Program-made: the position numbers and the translations under genes
NCBI RefSeq assembly: GCF_000499845.2
Contig: NC_023749.2
Span: 8,724,013-8,788,012 of the forward strand
DNA length: 64,000 bases
Origin: Phaseolus vulgaris
Lineage: Eukaryota > Streptophyta > Magnoliopsida > Fabales > Fabaceae
Direction of reading: 5' to 3'
The notes under the pieces: model-generated
What the model was told of the DNA's origin: nothing
Seen by the model: only the letters and a program-made list of their open reading frames with translations
Databases searched by the model: none
Shown here: one piece after another, positions 14,316 through 27,995 of the stretch
Position numbering within the stretch: position 1 is the first letter of the stretch
Layout of the letters: each line of letters starts with the position of its first letter

Positions 14316-14844
14316 TTACGCTTCATCATAAGGAATATCATCAAATGGAATGAGTTCGCCATCATTGAAATCCTTGCCCACATCAAAATTTCCTTCATCC
14401 AAAGGAATCTTGTAAAAATACTTGGCTTGTTGAAGAGCTTTAGAAAAACCTAGCTTATGTTGATCAACAACAAAGTTCTCGACATCTGATAGGTCTTTCT
14501 CTAATTTACTTATCTTAAGGTCTAATTGATTTATCTTCTCGGCATCAACATGTTTGGCAGCAAATAAATCAGTTAGACCTGCCTTCAGCCTCTTGATTTC
14601 ACCTTGAAATGATAATCTTTCGGCAGACAAACCAACAATTTCATTCTTTTTCAGCTTCACAATGAACATGGACATCCGATAGTTCTTTGATTTGATTGAT
14701 CAAGGTCAAGTTAGCTTCAATAGCGAATTCAAGACTTTTACTAGACTCAGCCAATTCTTTTTCCACATTTTCAAATTCAGTGGTTGAGATACCACTAACC
14801 GTTTCTTCTCTAAGTCTTTTTGCAATAAGTAAAGACCGAGTCAC
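14316..14844 (-). pseudogene. Coiled-coil retroelement-associated ORF remnant, frameshifted
   Basis: Two overlapping reading frames on the minus strand, 14641-14844 then 14316-14675, look like one protein interrupted by a frameshift near 14645-14670, where CEAEK in the first frame leads into NEIVGLSAERL in the second. The product is rich in Lys, Glu and Leu with coiled-coil character, and then reads KALQQAKYFYKIPLDEG with an acidic tail. A similar tail (cluster of aromatic residues followed by D-E-G and an acidic end) is, as I recall, common in legume Gypsy-associated ORFs. Its position next to the gag fragment on the opposite strand fits a scrambled Gypsy insertion. Function as a host gene is unlikely. 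Confidence 0.45.
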
Positions 14845-15540
14845 AAGTTCGATAGCTCAATCTGCCAGAGAAAAAACATTGGTTGAAAACCCCGTAAATT
14901 CATCGAAACGAAAACAGAGCTTGAGCAAGACATAATACCTTCTACGAAGGGTAATGAATATCTCTCAGATGCAATAATACAGAAGTAGTAGAAACAATGG
15001 AGTATACCATTTGGGAACAAATATTTATACCATTTCTAAACCCCTTCCAAATGAAACGTCACAACATCACAATCGTTAAATTTTAATGCATCCAACGATC
15101 AAGGATTGTTAAGCTTTCACATCAGCGACATAGTAAATGTGATACATGTGAAACGATACAATATTTTCATGCAAAAGTGCATTTAATATACAGAATCTCA
15201 TAAATGACAAAATCAAATTCCTTAGGCCGAAAGGTTGAAAGGGCAACAATAAGGCCGAAAGTTAAGAAAAAATGAATAAATAATTAAATAGTAAAGTACT
15301 TTAGTAAAGCTCATTAAATAGGCTCAAATATGTGCAGTATGTTTAGTAACTATAAGGTACAAAGAGTAAAAATTCAATTGGGTCTAAAGTCTAGTAAAAA
15401 AGTACTATAAATAGAAGATCAACTCAAGAGGTAAGTAGAGTAAATTTTATCTGATAATTAACTAAAATCATTCTAACTTTATTATTGAAATCCCTAGCAG
15501 ATACACACTAACCCGAAATAGAAGACTAAAAACCAACAAG
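14845..15540. other. Possible LTR-derived sequence
   Basis: Between the coiled-coil remnant and ordinary AT-rich DNA lies about 700 bases of more balanced composition. A TATAAATA box at 15406-15413 is followed by a leader-like segment, the layout of an LTR promoter. I could not define LTR ends or a second LTR. Confidence 0.3.
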
Positions 15541-17860
15541 TACATATGAGAAAAAAATTTGTTTTTGGACTGTAAGGACATAGATCATCTAACATTAATT
15601 ATGTGTAATTATCGAGTTGATATCAAAATATTCACGGGTTAAGTTAATATCATATGTATATTAATTATAATATAATAATATTCACTTCTGTAAAAAAAAC
15701 AAAAATATTAATATTTTCTTATAAATATCTAAAATATGTTGTCAGCTCTCATATAAAATATATTCAATATTATTATCACGTTATTTCTCTGACAAACATA
15801 TTGTCTATAGAATATTATTTACATATGCCAAAAAACTTATACTACAGTACATATAGTCTATGGAATAAAAAATAAGAAAAATAATTGCCTGTTTGTTTTG
15901 CCTATATATTTTTCTATCAATTTTTTTTATCTATATATTTGCATATTCTTTTGCCTATAGATTTCATTCACTAGTTCATTTACTTTATTTTTAACCATTT
16001 TATTATTCCTTTTTGAAATATTTTACTCGTTTTGTTACTTTTCCTATTTTTATTGCTTATTTGTATATTTTGTAATACATTTGAATTTTTTTACCTTCTT
16101 CAAAAGTCACTTATTTATTTATTTTGGTTGTGTTTAGTTCCTTAGATTGCGTCAAATAAAACTGGGAATAGGTGAATTTGTAGAGTTAGGACAAAGACAT
16201 GAAAAATAAATGTATGGATTTGAATGAAGTAAATGATTGGGTGGGATTTAAATGCGCTTATTTTAGTGAAAGTAAAGGCATGAATTAAAATGTAAGGAAA
16301 TAAATTATAAAAGTAAAATGCATGAATATAGAGTATGCCACACACCCATGAGGAGGAAAAAGAAAAGGTTTTGTTTTTGTAAAATTAAAAATAGATAAAA
16401 AAAATTAAGAATAATAAAATCATACAAGAGATGGTAATAAAAAAAAGTTACAAATTTGGAAATCTTGAATAACTTATAGAATATATAAATTTGAATATGA
16501 GGTAGTCTAAGCTTAATAAATTAATTTATGAGTTAGTAACTAATTTACTATTTCTACAAAATTATTTATTTTATATGAATTAAAATATATTTATTGTTAA
16601 TTTTTTTAAAATGAAATAGTAAAATAGATTCCATTATATTTTTAAAAAAATTATAGCATTGTATTAACAAAGGAAAAAAATATTACAAACAAAAGACACT
16701 TAAATATTTTGTTTAAAAAGAAGAAAGAATATAATATATTTATAATAAAGATTATAAAAAAAAATTGTTTGATTTAATTGTCTATTTTATCTCTTAAGTA
16801 TCACTACATCATGTAATTTTTTTAACATAAGTTATTTTAGACATTTTTATATTTGTTGATGAGTTTGTCGTATCATAATTATCTTTAATTTTTAATATGC
16901 ATTTATTTGATTTAATAAGATTATTCTATTCCGTTATTGAAGTTTTTGGTTCAATGATAATTAGGATTAGTATATTTTTAATAAGATTATTCTATTCCGT
17001 TAATATATATATATATAATCTTTTTAATTACTCAAATTATATCCTTATTTTAAGTTAAGTTGATTTACTAAATAAAAATATATAAATTTAACTCAATCTA
17101 ATTAAACTAAATTTAATCGAATTAAAATCACTTATACGTACCCCTATAAAAACATATACATTTAGGGAAGTTAAACATTTCGGATCTAGAAGTAAAATTA
17201 GTACCGAATTATTTTTTACTTTTTTAATAACGTTTTACATTCCTTTAAAAAATACGTGTCATGGGAACACTATTATTTTTTTTATGACGTGGATCTATAT
17301 CACTCAGTACTACGTAAACGAGTATTACTTACTATAATCCTTTAATTTTTTAAAATACATAAATACTTTAAATAAATCACTTATATTAATTTGGTGACTA
17401 TTATAATGTCACATAAATTCAACACTATTTGCCAAAATGCAATTTAATATTAATATTAACTTGATTTTACAAGTTTTTATAATCAATCATCTCATACCAA
17501 TACATAAAACATTATTTCTTTATTTTCTTTTATAAAAAATTATAATTTTTTAAGTAACGTTAATTACGTAAGCAATGTATGAAAAAAGTTTTAATACCAA
17601 TCTGATATATTTAGAAAGAAAATAATTGGTGCCTTTGGAAGCTGAGTAATAAAAAGCAGAGAAAACACAACACTGATTAAACACTAAACCTGCATAAATA
17701 ACTTTAGGTAAGGTAACATCATTTTGTACTAAGTAAAAAGACAAGATTAAGTGACAGTGAAGAGGAGTGAGATCAGAATTGAGATCAGAAATAAAAATAA
17801 TAATAATGATGATAATAATATAAGAAGAAAAACGTGTAGCAGGAAAATCTATCACCAAAA
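15541..17860. other. Intergenic, no gene seen
   Basis: Very AT-rich sequence with only spurious ORFs. It becomes the upstream region of the CSLA gene at its right end. Confidence 0.5.
16912..17003. repeat. Direct repeat pair, 66-bp spacing
   Basis: A 25-base word beginning TTAATAAGATTATTCTATTC occurs twice, at about 16912-16936 and 16978-17003. It is a short local duplication of unknown meaning. Confidence 0.6.
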
Positions 17861-17866
17861 CATGAC

Positions 17867-17873
17867 TATAAAG
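17867..17873 (+). promoter_or_regulatory. TATA box of the CSLA gene
   Basis: TATAAAG stands about 390 bases before the CSLA start codon. It is followed, from about 17900, by a pyrimidine-rich tract (CTCTCTCTCTC, 17917-17965) of the kind common in plant core promoters and leaders. A transcription start near 17895-17905 would give a 5' leader of about 360 bases. The position is inferred from spacing and no start site has been observed. Confidence 0.55.
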
Positions 17874-17971
17874 GACCCCTTTATCTCTGCATCTATTGCC
17901 CCTCACAGACACACACACTCTCTCTCTCTCTTTTTACTCTGTTTCTCTCTCACTCTCTTTCTCTGTCTAGA

Positions 17972-18118
17972 ATGCCTCTATTCTACTCTGTCGGTCACAC
18001 TCTGATAGAAAGATTGTAGAGAAGAGAAGCATTCATAAGCACCAATTGTGAGAGACAGAAGAGAGAAAGCAGAGAGAAGCATTTTTCCATGTTTGGGGGA
18101 GAGAGATCTGCACTATAA
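17972..18118 (+). promoter_or_regulatory. Two upstream ORFs in the CSLA leader
   Basis: If transcription starts near 17900, the leader contains two short ORFs before the main start. The first spans 17972-18019 (16 codons with stop, MPLFYSVGHTLIERL) and the second 18089-18118 (10 codons with stop, MFGGERSAL). Both end well before 18261, so they do not overlap the main frame. Such ORFs can lower translation of the downstream gene, but neither resembles a known conserved peptide uORF. Confidence 0.45.
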
Positions 18119-18260
18119 GTGTCATTGCCAACAAGGGCATTGCAGATTTTTATTGCCATTTCAACACCATACAAAAAGCACACACCTTCACTCATCCTCA
18201 AAACTTTCACTCTTTCAACTTTTGTTCTAACTTTCTCAGAACACAGACCCTGCTGTGAGA

Positions 18261-21200
18261 ATGGTTGATTCAGAGCCAAAGTTCTTCATCCCGGAGTCAA
18301 TCCAGGGCGTGAATTTCGACGTGACGGCTCAGATGAGGATGGTGTGGGAAGTGATAAAGGCGCCGCTGATCGTGCCGCTGATGAACGTGGCGGTGTACAT
18401 TTGCCTCGCCATGGCCCTCATGCTCTTCATGGAGAGGGTCTACATGGGCATTGTCATCATCCTCGTCAAACTCTTCTGGAAGAAACCCCACCAACGCTAC
18501 AAGTTCGAACCCCTCCAAGAGGACGAGGAACTCGGCAACACCAACTTCCCCGTCGTCCTTATTCAGATTCCCATGTTCAATGAAAGAGAGGTCTGCAAGA
18601 TTCTACACTTTGTCTTCCTCTCTCTCTCACTCTCTACATCTGCAAAATTTTATTCTCCATACATGTTTACTCCTTGTTGTGTAAGACACATACTGAAGAT
18701 CCCACATTGGAGAATGATATAATTAAAATATTGCATATAAATGATTGAGTATTAGTTGGGCTTGACTGTTACAATGCCGTGTGCATCCAGATTTATGCTA
18801 GCTTGGAAACTAGTGTTTGTACTAACATATGTATATTATTGGGTTTGGTTCATTATTGGGTCAGGTGTACAAGGTGTCAATTGGAGCAGCTTGTAATCTC
18901 TCATGGCCTTCAGATCGTCTCGTGATCCAAGTGCTGGACGATTCAACTGACCCTACCATCAAGGTATTGCGTAGTTCCTTTTTTTTCCACATTTTTCAGT
19001 TTAATTTTGAGCTATTAATGTGAAAGATTTATGTAACTGTGCTTGTGCATTCCCATTGGTGTTGTTATTATTATTATATTAGTATTGGTATTATGTTGTT
19101 GGATTGGAGTATAATGTTATATGGAGTGGGTGCATTTATGTTTTGTGGGGTTTGGTGGAGGAATTGATGAATGGGAAGTTGAATTTGTGTAAAAAATTTG
19201 AAATTGTGAATGCAGCAAATGGTGGAGATGGAATGCCAGAGATGGGCAAGCAAAGGGATAAACATAATATACCAAATCAGAGAGACTCGAGGGGGCTATA
19301 AAGCGGGTGCTCTTAAAGAAGGTCTAAAACGTAGCTATGTGAAACATTGCGAGTACGTGGCAATTTTCGATGCTGATTTTCGTCCAGAACCAGATTTTCT
19401 GAGACGTTCTATTCCTTTCTTGGTGGGCAACCCCGACATTGCTCTGGTTCAAGCTCGATGGAGATTTGGTAAAATACTTATTAACCCACTCACCCTAGTA
19501 AAATCCATTTCACCAATTCCTAGTACTTGGTTTTTCTTTTTCTTAACACAACTCATAAGTGTCGGTGGCATTTAACATTGTTTGTTTTAATTGGAGAAAA
19601 TTAGATTTATCATGTGGACTTTCACTTTCCACTTTGTCCCGGTTTGACCTGGCTAGCCCACCAAAACAAACCCTTCAATCACGGGTGGGACCACCAACGA
19701 GCCACTGTGAAGGTTGTCCCCTTCACGATCATGTCCCCATTCACAACAGTAAAACAAAAGCTTCACTCTTCCACTCTTGCTGCCAGCTCACATCGTTAGG
19801 GCACACACCCAAATATTATATTAATGTGTCAAATTCCATCAGATATCAATTACTTACTGTAAGTTTGAAACTGTGTTTTGTGTAGATTTTCTCCTTAAAA
19901 AAGTATATATTTTCAAGATTTTGTTTTAAAAAAATTATAATATATCAAATTTCATCAGATAATATATCTGTTTTGTGAAAATTTTCTTCTTAAAACTGAA
20001 ATTATATATTTTCTCACAATTTTGTTCTTAAAAACATATCTCACACTATTAATGTGTGTATATTGAAGATTTTTTCTTAAAAACATAGCTCACACAATTA
20101 ATGTGTGTATATTGAAGATTTTCTTCAGTATATTTTATCATGATTTTCTTCTAAAAAAACGGCTAGATAGGTTAAGACAGCTAAATAGGCTAAGAGAGGA
20201 AGTTTTAGTCTTTGAACTCTTGGTGACAGCTCACACCCAAATATAATAGTGTGTGATAACTATTGATTTGGGTTGTGCTTCTTCTAAAATGTTGGGTGAA
20301 GCAGCTTTTAATTAGTATTTTAGTAAGAGATTTCGAAGGGGGCAATTTGGTGAATTTTAGTGGATCAATCAGGTCTTGGTGCAGTAGTAGTATCTTTTCA
20401 GAACTTACCACAACTTACAAAAGCGTGATGATGGGTTAAAAACTGAGAAGAACTCGGTATAAATAAGTTACAAAAATGGTATTCAATCTATCTTTCTTTT
20501 TCTGGGGTCTTTAGAGCGACCCACGCAGTCTGACACATTTTCTTTTATGACTCTAGGGGCAACTATTTGGGGAAGAACCTAGAACATGGTGGTAGGGGTC
20601 AAATTGTCTTTTTCTTAATCCATCCAAACTTCAAAGTTTCCAATCCAGCGAACCTACTTCCCACGTGCCTTTGCAGAATTTTTTGGGTTTAGATAAAAAA
20701 AACAAAACATAAAATAAATCACAGTGAGGAGAGTACCATGTGCCTCCAGTGGACCTTACTCTCCCTTGCCGACACTTCTCAAATTCCCCTTCTCTTCTCT
20801 TACGTCACCTAAGCTCAAAACATTAATCAAATTAAATAATAAACTTAGTTACTTACAATTTATATATATATACTAGTTGAGTTGTATAATAGTACATTAA
20901 TATTGCTCATATTATATAGTATGCAACAAGAATTAGAGTTAGTTTATTTAAATGCTACAACTCCACTCACATTCTCAAAGTAAATTAAGTTTAGCAACAT
21001 TTATTTGCAAAAAATAAAAGAATATTGTGACATGTGCAAGTGTGGGGCCATTGCTGACTTTTGCTCTATTGTCCCTGTGGTCCGCCACAAGATCTCATTG
21101 TTGCATTTTTTTACTTGATTCTGTACTGCTACTTATTATCTGTGAAAAAGTTACTTCATTAACAAAGTAAAATCATATGATCATCACAAGTCTAAAACTT

Positions 21201-23526
21201 TCTTTTACCCTTTTGAGATTGTTACTTCTCCTTTAATCATTTTCACCTTTTAATTATAAAGTTTGCATCAGGAAGGTGTTTTACTAACATGGGTAATTTT
21301 TTTTTTACAGTGAATTCTGATGAGTGTTTGCTGACAAGAATGCAAGAGATGTCCCTGGATTACCATTTCACTGTAGAGCAAGAAGTTGGGTCAGCCACTC
21401 ATGCTTTCTTCGGTTTCAACGGTAATTCGTTTAACTTCTTTCTACTCTTCTACACTTGTTGACCTTACCTACTTCTGCATGTAGTGTGACACGTGTTACA
21501 CAGTACATGGTCATAGCATAGGTGATTTATAGGGTAGTGTAGCATGATGATCATTTACTGGAAAAGTTGCTGATTGAGGAGCTTAATGCAGGAACTGCTG
21601 GTGTTTGGAGAATAGGTGCTATTAATGAAGCTGGAGGGTGGAAAGACAGAACAACGGTGGAAGATATGGATCTTGCTGTTCGTGCTAGTCTTAGGGGATG
21701 GAAATTTTTGTACCTTGGAGACCTCCAGGTGAATCAATGTTCTGTCTACTAGTTAGTATTTCCATAATTAACAATTAACATTTTGCATAATGGAGAATAT
21801 GGATTATGTGATTATGAACTATTTTCTTATACTAAGTAATTGTACCCTTTTTATAATGGCACTTTATGTAGGCAAAAAGTGAGCTTCCAAGTACTTTGAG
21901 AGCCTTTAGATTCCAGCAGCACCGATGGTCTTGTGGTCCTGCTAACTTGTTCCGCAAAATGGTTATGGAGATAGTAAGGAACAAGGTAAGTACTTTTATT
22001 CTTTGTTTCTTTGTACTGTATATATGGAGGGGTAAAGAGACAATATGAGTATTTCCTTGTATGTTCTGATGTTTTCTTTTGCAAACATTTCTGCAGAAAG
22101 TAAGGTTTTGGAAGAAAGTGTACGTTATATACAGCTTCTTCTTTGTTCGCAAAATCATAGCTCATATGGTCACCTTCTTCTTCTTCTGTGTTGTGATTCC
22201 AATCACAATCTTGATCCCTGAGGTTTACGTTCCAATATGGGGAGCTGTTTATATTCCTTCTGTCATCACCATTCTCAATTCAGTTGGAACACCAAGGTAC
22301 GGTTTGGCCTTGTTTTTAACCTGTTTTTTCCATATATGTCATAGACTTGTAGGCATAGTTAGTCCTTCAATTTGTTCTAAAAGTTGTGTTGTGTGCAACT
22401 TTGGCAGGTCCATTCACCTTCTGTTCTATTGGATCCTCTTTGAGAATGTGATGTCTTTGCATCGTACCAAGGCAACATTTATAGGTCTGTTAGAGTATGG
22501 GAGGGCTAATGAATGGGTTGTGACTGAAAAACTTGGTGACTCTGTCAACAGCAATACCAAGAATAAAACAGGAGATGCTGCCAAGAAGAATAATGTCAGC
22601 AAGGCCCCCAAAAAGACTCGATCCAAATTTGTTGAAAGGTCAGTTTCATAGTTTTATTTTTACTTATTTTTCCTCAGCAAATAATTGTGTTTGCATTTAT
22701 CATTAGTCATAGCTTCTTGTCGACATCTCCATTGTGAATTTGTGATTCTCAATCATGCACACACTGGCATAATAGAGATGATGAGTTCTAGACTGTGTGG
22801 CCAATAGTTCAATGATTGCAAGGAAATAATTTTATAGGTTCCTACTTATTAGTAAATAGCTTTTAGATATTCTTCATTGTAACAGTTAAGATTCTCTTCG
22901 GGTAGGTAAACATTTATATGAACTTTTTTAAATGCCATTTTCAAATCAACAGCATGCCATGCCACCCTAATCAAAACGTTTCTGTCACATGCACATGAAT
23001 ATGGCAGAAGAATTTAGAAACCCACATGCCCTTGTCAAGATCTTAGAAAACCCACATCAAAATAATTTTAGCATGAACTCAGAATACTTAATGAAAGAGA
23101 AATTATGTCCCTTTTTTCCACCCCATTATTATCTCACTTTATTAATCCAACATATGCCACGTTAGAAGAGAAATCAGAAGGTACTTACTGTCTTGGCCAA
23201 ATCATACTTTACATTATTGAGAAGTACCATGTGTAGTACTTAAAGGTCTTAAAAGTTTTCTCATAGTAGACCCCTAATTGCAAGGGATATCCTTCTTTTG
23301 TAGATAATATTTGGAGTTTTGTTCATCTCTTTTGTCTAATTATGATTTCTTTTCTTGTTTGAACATGAACAGACTTAATTTCCTGGAGCTGGGATTTGCT
23401 GCATTCCTCTTCTTCTGTGGATGCTATGATTTTGTGCATGGGAAACACAACTACTTCATCTACCTCTTCCTTCAGACCATAACATTCTCAATTGTGGGAT
23501 TTGGCTACGTTGGCACCATAGTGTAA
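18261..23526 (+). CDS. CSLA9: Glucomannan 4-beta-mannosyltransferase (cellulose synthase-like A)
   Basis: CSLA enzymes are Golgi membrane family-2 glycosyltransferases that polymerise mannan/glucomannan from GDP-mannose and GDP-glucose. I placed nine exons by GT-AG borders and reading frame: 18261-18590, 18865-18963, 19216-19468, 21311-21421, 21592-21728, 21872-21985, 22097-22296, 22408-22638 and 23373-23526. They sum to 1629 bases, or 542 residues plus stop, close to the 533 of Arabidopsis CSLA9. Visible motifs are a membrane segment at about 34-56, DDSTD (135-139), DAD (195-197), TVEDMD (286-291), QQHRW (325-329), and further membrane segments at about 366-390, 397-412, 497-510 and 518-540. 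The variable hydrophilic loop before the last exon is Lys/Asn-rich. The start is the first ATG of exon 1, giving MVDSEPKFF. Intron 3 is unusually long (1842 bases). The choice of CSLA9 over CSLA2 is by overall resemblance only. The gene looks intact. Confidence 0.93.
20025..20122. repeat. Two-copy tandem repeat in CSLA intron 3
   Basis: A 49-bp unit starting TTCTTAAAAACATA and containing TTAATGTGTGTATATTGAAG is repeated twice head to tail with few differences. It lies inside the long third intron and shows no coding capacity. Confidence 0.75.
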
Positions 23527-26419
23527 AGCTCATTGAGCCAAATTCTAAAGTTACTTAAGTTTCATCAATGTTGTGTCCATATTTTTCTAGTTTCTCCTCA
23601 AAAAATACATCATGGGGGGCTGATTTCTTCAAGCAGCAAACGCAGTACCAAAACATCTGCAGCTATTTTAGAGCAAATCATTTTCAACTTCAGAAAGAAA
23701 TTAAAAGTCCTTTACAAGATATTTCATTGCCATCCATCAAGAAGATACAAATACAGGCAAAGTGCTGTTATTACTAGAATTGCATCACACAGGCTTCAGG
23801 GCAGCTATGAAGATGTACCAAAAAGTGCTTAAGTTAGAGCCTTAGACATCAAGTAGACAGTGTGATTTTGTTTGCATAGATTGTTTTGTGAGATTTTATA
23901 GTTATATATTTCGTGAGTCCTTTATTTGTTAGGTTTGCTTAGTCTGAGCCAAATAATGTGGTGGATAAAAATGTGCTTCTAATTCATGTTATTTCTCATA
24001 TTTTTTCCCCAAGGAATGAATTTTATTTACCATACATGCAATCATTTGCCACTTTCTTTGACATACTCTTTGTGTGGACAGCTATAGAGTAAAATAAAGT
24101 CACCCTTTAATATTTTACCAATGATTCTTCTCTTTTTCCTCTTTGTTACTATAAACAGTTTCTTTAACTTCTTACAAGTTCTAGACTTAAAAGACTATGC
24201 ACCCTTTGAAATTGGGGTCAAATTTTAAACAAGTACTTCTTTTTTATTCCAAATTTTAAAATTAAAAGAGAGTTGAAGATCATACATTAACTAAGAATAA
24301 AAGATATTTCATAGTTTAGAATCTCTGAAACTGTGAAAGTAAGAAACTTGGTTAAAAGAGTGCGAATATTCCTTAGTCACTATAGCTTTCTCCTACCGAC
24401 ACTTCTTCTGCATATGCTCTATGGTTAAGCTCTAATGCATATTTTTATTCACTCACACCTTCATGTTTGATTTTTTTAAAATATAATTTATTGTTTAAAA
24501 GCTACAACATATTTTATTTCTTAACCCTCCGACAAGAAAACAAATAATTGAAAAATTCAGACAGCCATTACAACCAGTCATTTTCAATAGTTCAAAAAAA
24601 GGAATTCCTTAGTGTGTGTGTTTTTTTTTCATTCTTTCCTTTGCACTTATTTAATACATGTCATGCTATGAAGGAAAAGCATGGGATGCTGTATTGCAAT
24701 TTTTGATAATATCTTTAACCTTTTATAAAAACAAACATTAGGATAAGAGATCACATGCAGTGGTGCATGTGCTGTTTGTTGTGTTCTCTAAACCATGAAG
24801 CATAATTTTTTTCACTCACTAGACCTGTGCTTCAACTGACTAATATTCTGAAGCCAGTTGTCTTAATGCAAATGGCTCAATTATAACCCTTTCTCAATAT
24901 TGCTTCATCATGTTACTATGGCAATGATGTTCTTTTGACAGAATGTATCCTTTTGGGTTTCACCAAGGATTAAAAATAAGCCAAGTAACCCTTTTGGGAA
25001 TGCTTTCACACCTGATTCTGCTCAATCTTAGTAGTCTGTGATTGTAAGAATCATTAGTTGTCATTTTGGTTACTTCAAGCAAAAGGGTCATTATCCATGT
25101 AACTTTTTCACCAATTTTATATCTCTTTAAATTAAATTAATAATTAAATATATTTTTATTTCACCAATGGAAAATTGATTTTTTTTCTCTAATCCAAATT
25201 CTATATCTCATTAATACTTATAGTTAAAATTATTTAAATAGATTCTTATCTGTGTTTCTTTTTAGGGTTTACGTAACAAACGAATTTTCAAAATAAACGG
25301 TAACATTCACATTAGTCATAAGTTAACATAATATTTTAACATCCTAGTTTATATTGAAAATCTATTTATTATAAAAAAAAAACTGATAATAACTCATTTC
25401 AATAGTTTTCTTAATACATATATCTCTAAAATTTAGAATAGTAATAAAAACTAGTAAATTACATAAACATAAAATATATTTAACCTTTAAATTAATTACT
25501 CTCTAATAACTTTGTTGGCGTTGCACGAAGACAACCAATATTAGTCCTAAATCCTCATATAATAAGGTGGGTGCAATCAATTAAATTAAGTTTCTTAAGA
25601 TCATTGTTGGAAGGGACCAACATAATTTTTACCCTTTAGTGTAAAAGGTATGTCACAATGATTGTCCCTTTTTGTATAAAGAAAAGTAGATACTTTCAAG
25701 GTAAGATTTTTCTCAAAAGAGTGTCATATGATATAAAACAAAGGTCAAAGTATAACAGCTACATTTTGTTCTTGCATGATATTGATGCTGAAATCAAACA
25801 CTCTTTCTTCTCAAGGGAATTGTGAGCATTTCGACCATACTAAAAAAGTTTGAAACTCTTGTGTGCAAGTTCAAACAAACTAAAAGAACAATCAATTAGT
25901 CTTAAATTACACAAAAGCATACAAAATGACCTCAGAGTGGGATGGAAGCAATAATTGGGCAACAAACAAATAGACACATTTAGTTAAACTTGAGACAAAG
26001 TGTTAAAGAGATATAAAATGCAATGTTTGGTAAATAAAGACAAGTATTAATAAGAATTGAATATTATACCTTTCATGTTTGATACATACATATACAACTC
26101 AATCCACGTCTAAAGAAAATATCTGCAATATTTAGCACCGCACTCATTTTTTTGGATTTCAAATATTTATGTTTGGCCATTGATAATTACTTTTAGACTT
26201 TGGATTTTCCGATAATGTTAAGTGGGTGTCTCTTTTTAGATCACCATAGAGGTCCTTAATATTTCTATCTGTTTATAATATTAATTTATGTTTGGTCTAA
26301 TCAGCTTGTGTTGTTTTAATTATTTAAGTTTTAATTTTTTAAAATGTAGGATTTTTTTAGTCAGTATTGCAAAAAAAAATAGTTAATAAGGTAAAAAAAA
26401 GTAGAAAATGAAAAGTAAT
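23527..26419. other. CSLA 3' region and intergenic, no further gene
   Basis: The first few hundred bases are probably the CSLA 3' untranslated region. No poly(A) site could be fixed with confidence. ORFs at 23533-23832 continue directly from the 3' end but resemble nothing and overlap each other in two frames. The remainder is AT-rich, with no supported feature until the tRNA. Confidence 0.5.
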
Positions 26420-26501
26420 GCTGGCTGTGGGGTTCGAACCCACGCGCACTTATGTGCAGAAGATCTTAAGTCTTCCCCCTTAACCACTCGGGCAAACCAG
26501 C
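26420..26501 (-). tRNA. tRNA-Leu (anticodon UAA)
   Basis: Read on the minus strand, the 82 bases fold as a class II tRNA. The acceptor GCTGGTT pairs with AGCCAGC, with one G-U pair. The D-arm region is GCCCGAGTGGTTAAGG. The anticodon stem GAAGA/TCTTC encloses the loop CTTAAGA, which places UAA at the anticodon. A long variable arm (TGCACATAAGTGCGCG) and the T-arm GTGGGTTCGAACCCCAC follow. The long variable arm and UAA identify leucine. There is no intron and no encoded CCA. Downstream on the minus strand comes a TTTT run, the usual Pol III terminator. The sequence is nuclear-type: plastid trnL-UAA carries a group I intron and has a different acceptor stem. Confidence 0.95.
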
Positions 26502-27049
26502 TTCATATGACATATAAGAAATATGTATTGGTTTACTTCTACATATTTTACTGAACACTTAAAAAGAAATTAATCAGCACCAAGAGGCATGTGAAAATGT
26601 TCCAAAGTGAAGAGTTGTTTCAAGTAACAATAAATAGCCTACATAACTCTTAAACATATATCCACACGTGATGCTCTTATAAAACTGATGACATAAATTA
26701 AATGATTATGTTATTATAGTTTAAAATTAATGAATTTGATTAAATATTCAAAAATCACATTATTGCATCTTAAAAAAATTAGAGAGTAGATTGAGAATTT
26801 CATTAGCAGAGGTAAATTGAACTAAATAAATAAATAATACAACTAATACCTTTTCAACATTATAAACCTTTTTATCTAAAAACAATTTAAAGTTCTTTAT
26901 CTACTAAGTAGGTAACCATATATTCAATTTGTAGGATATATTAATTATAATTTCCAGGAAATCTCTATTTCTTGATGTTATATTAATTATTTTTTTAGAT
27001 GTTTTTCATGTTCAACAATGTGTTTTGATGTCTCTAAATCCAAGTGGAA
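26502..27049. other. Intergenic, no gene seen
   Basis: AT-rich sequence upstream of the tRNA gene with no recognisable element. Confidence 0.5.
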
Positions 27050-27995
27050 TGCATGAACATCTTTGTTATTGGTTGTGTGTGTCTATAAGTAGTTGAATTT
27101 GTTAATTCACTCCTTGTGATGATCTAATGTCAAATGAATCTTAATCCTTTCTAAAGAAAGAGAAAATTCAATCGGTTGTTTTACACTTAGTGTATCTTGA
27201 AAAGGATTTGAAAAGGTTTGACTTTGTTATCAAGCTAATTCAACCAGTTGATTTTTTCTGAAAACCTTAACAGAATTCCTATTAAGTGACTTTAATTTGT
27301 TTTAAATGATTTTAATTGCTTTTGGTTCTTGAATTAAATGTTTTGACCATCTAATTGGAGTTTAAATAAGTTTTTTTACGCTCCCGATCATTAACTAAGC
27401 AAGAGAGTTTATTCAAAATCAGATTTCAAGATTTCAAAGAGTTTTGGATCATTCTCAAGTGTGGAAATAAGATTGTTTTGTATTCTCTGTACTTTAATAT
27501 TTGATTGTATCCAAATGTATTACATTCCTTTCTTTCTTACTCATTGTAATTCTATGTGAATTGGTGTTGTGCAGTTTCAAAGGTTGTTATGAAAACTATG
27601 TGGTATTTGCCAAAGGTGGTGTATGTTCTTGAAGGGTTCAAGATCATCACTTTGGTGTATTGTTTATAATCAAGATTTGATTACTTAGTGAATTCTCAGT
27701 GGTTACTGAGGGATGAATGTAGCTCTTGGTAAAGAGTAAACCAATATAGACATTTGTGTTAATTTCTCTATCCTTACTCTCTAAACTGCTTTTGCTTTTG
27801 CTTTTATTTTTAACACTGTTTGTATAAACAACCGATTGTTCGCAAAAACAATTGATTGATTTTCTGCAATCAAACTAAAAACAAAGTCTAATTAGTTGTA
27901 CAATTTTCTAATTGATTGATTTTTCACTGACTTTCAATTTACCTTCAGCAAAAATCTTTCCTAAACAATTCACCCCCTCTTATTTAAGACCAATT
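27050..27995 (+). repeat. Degenerate Copia-type LTR fragment
   Basis: The segment has the marks of the 3' part of a plant Copia LTR. A stretch at 27560-27770 (GTGGTTACTGAGGGATGAAT, AGCTCTTGGTAAAGAGT, AACCAATATA) is followed, near 27965-27985, by AACAATTCACCCCCTCTTA, the classic sequence at the end of many Copia LTRs just before the primer-binding region. A homologous but diverged block lies at 48480-48790. No internal coding region is attached, so this is a solo or truncated LTR. The left boundary is uncertain. Confidence 0.5.

Noticed and set aside
23533..23832. 99-codon ORF just after the CSLA stop codon
   Set aside because: It lies in the probable 3' untranslated region, overlaps another ORF in a different frame and resembles no family.
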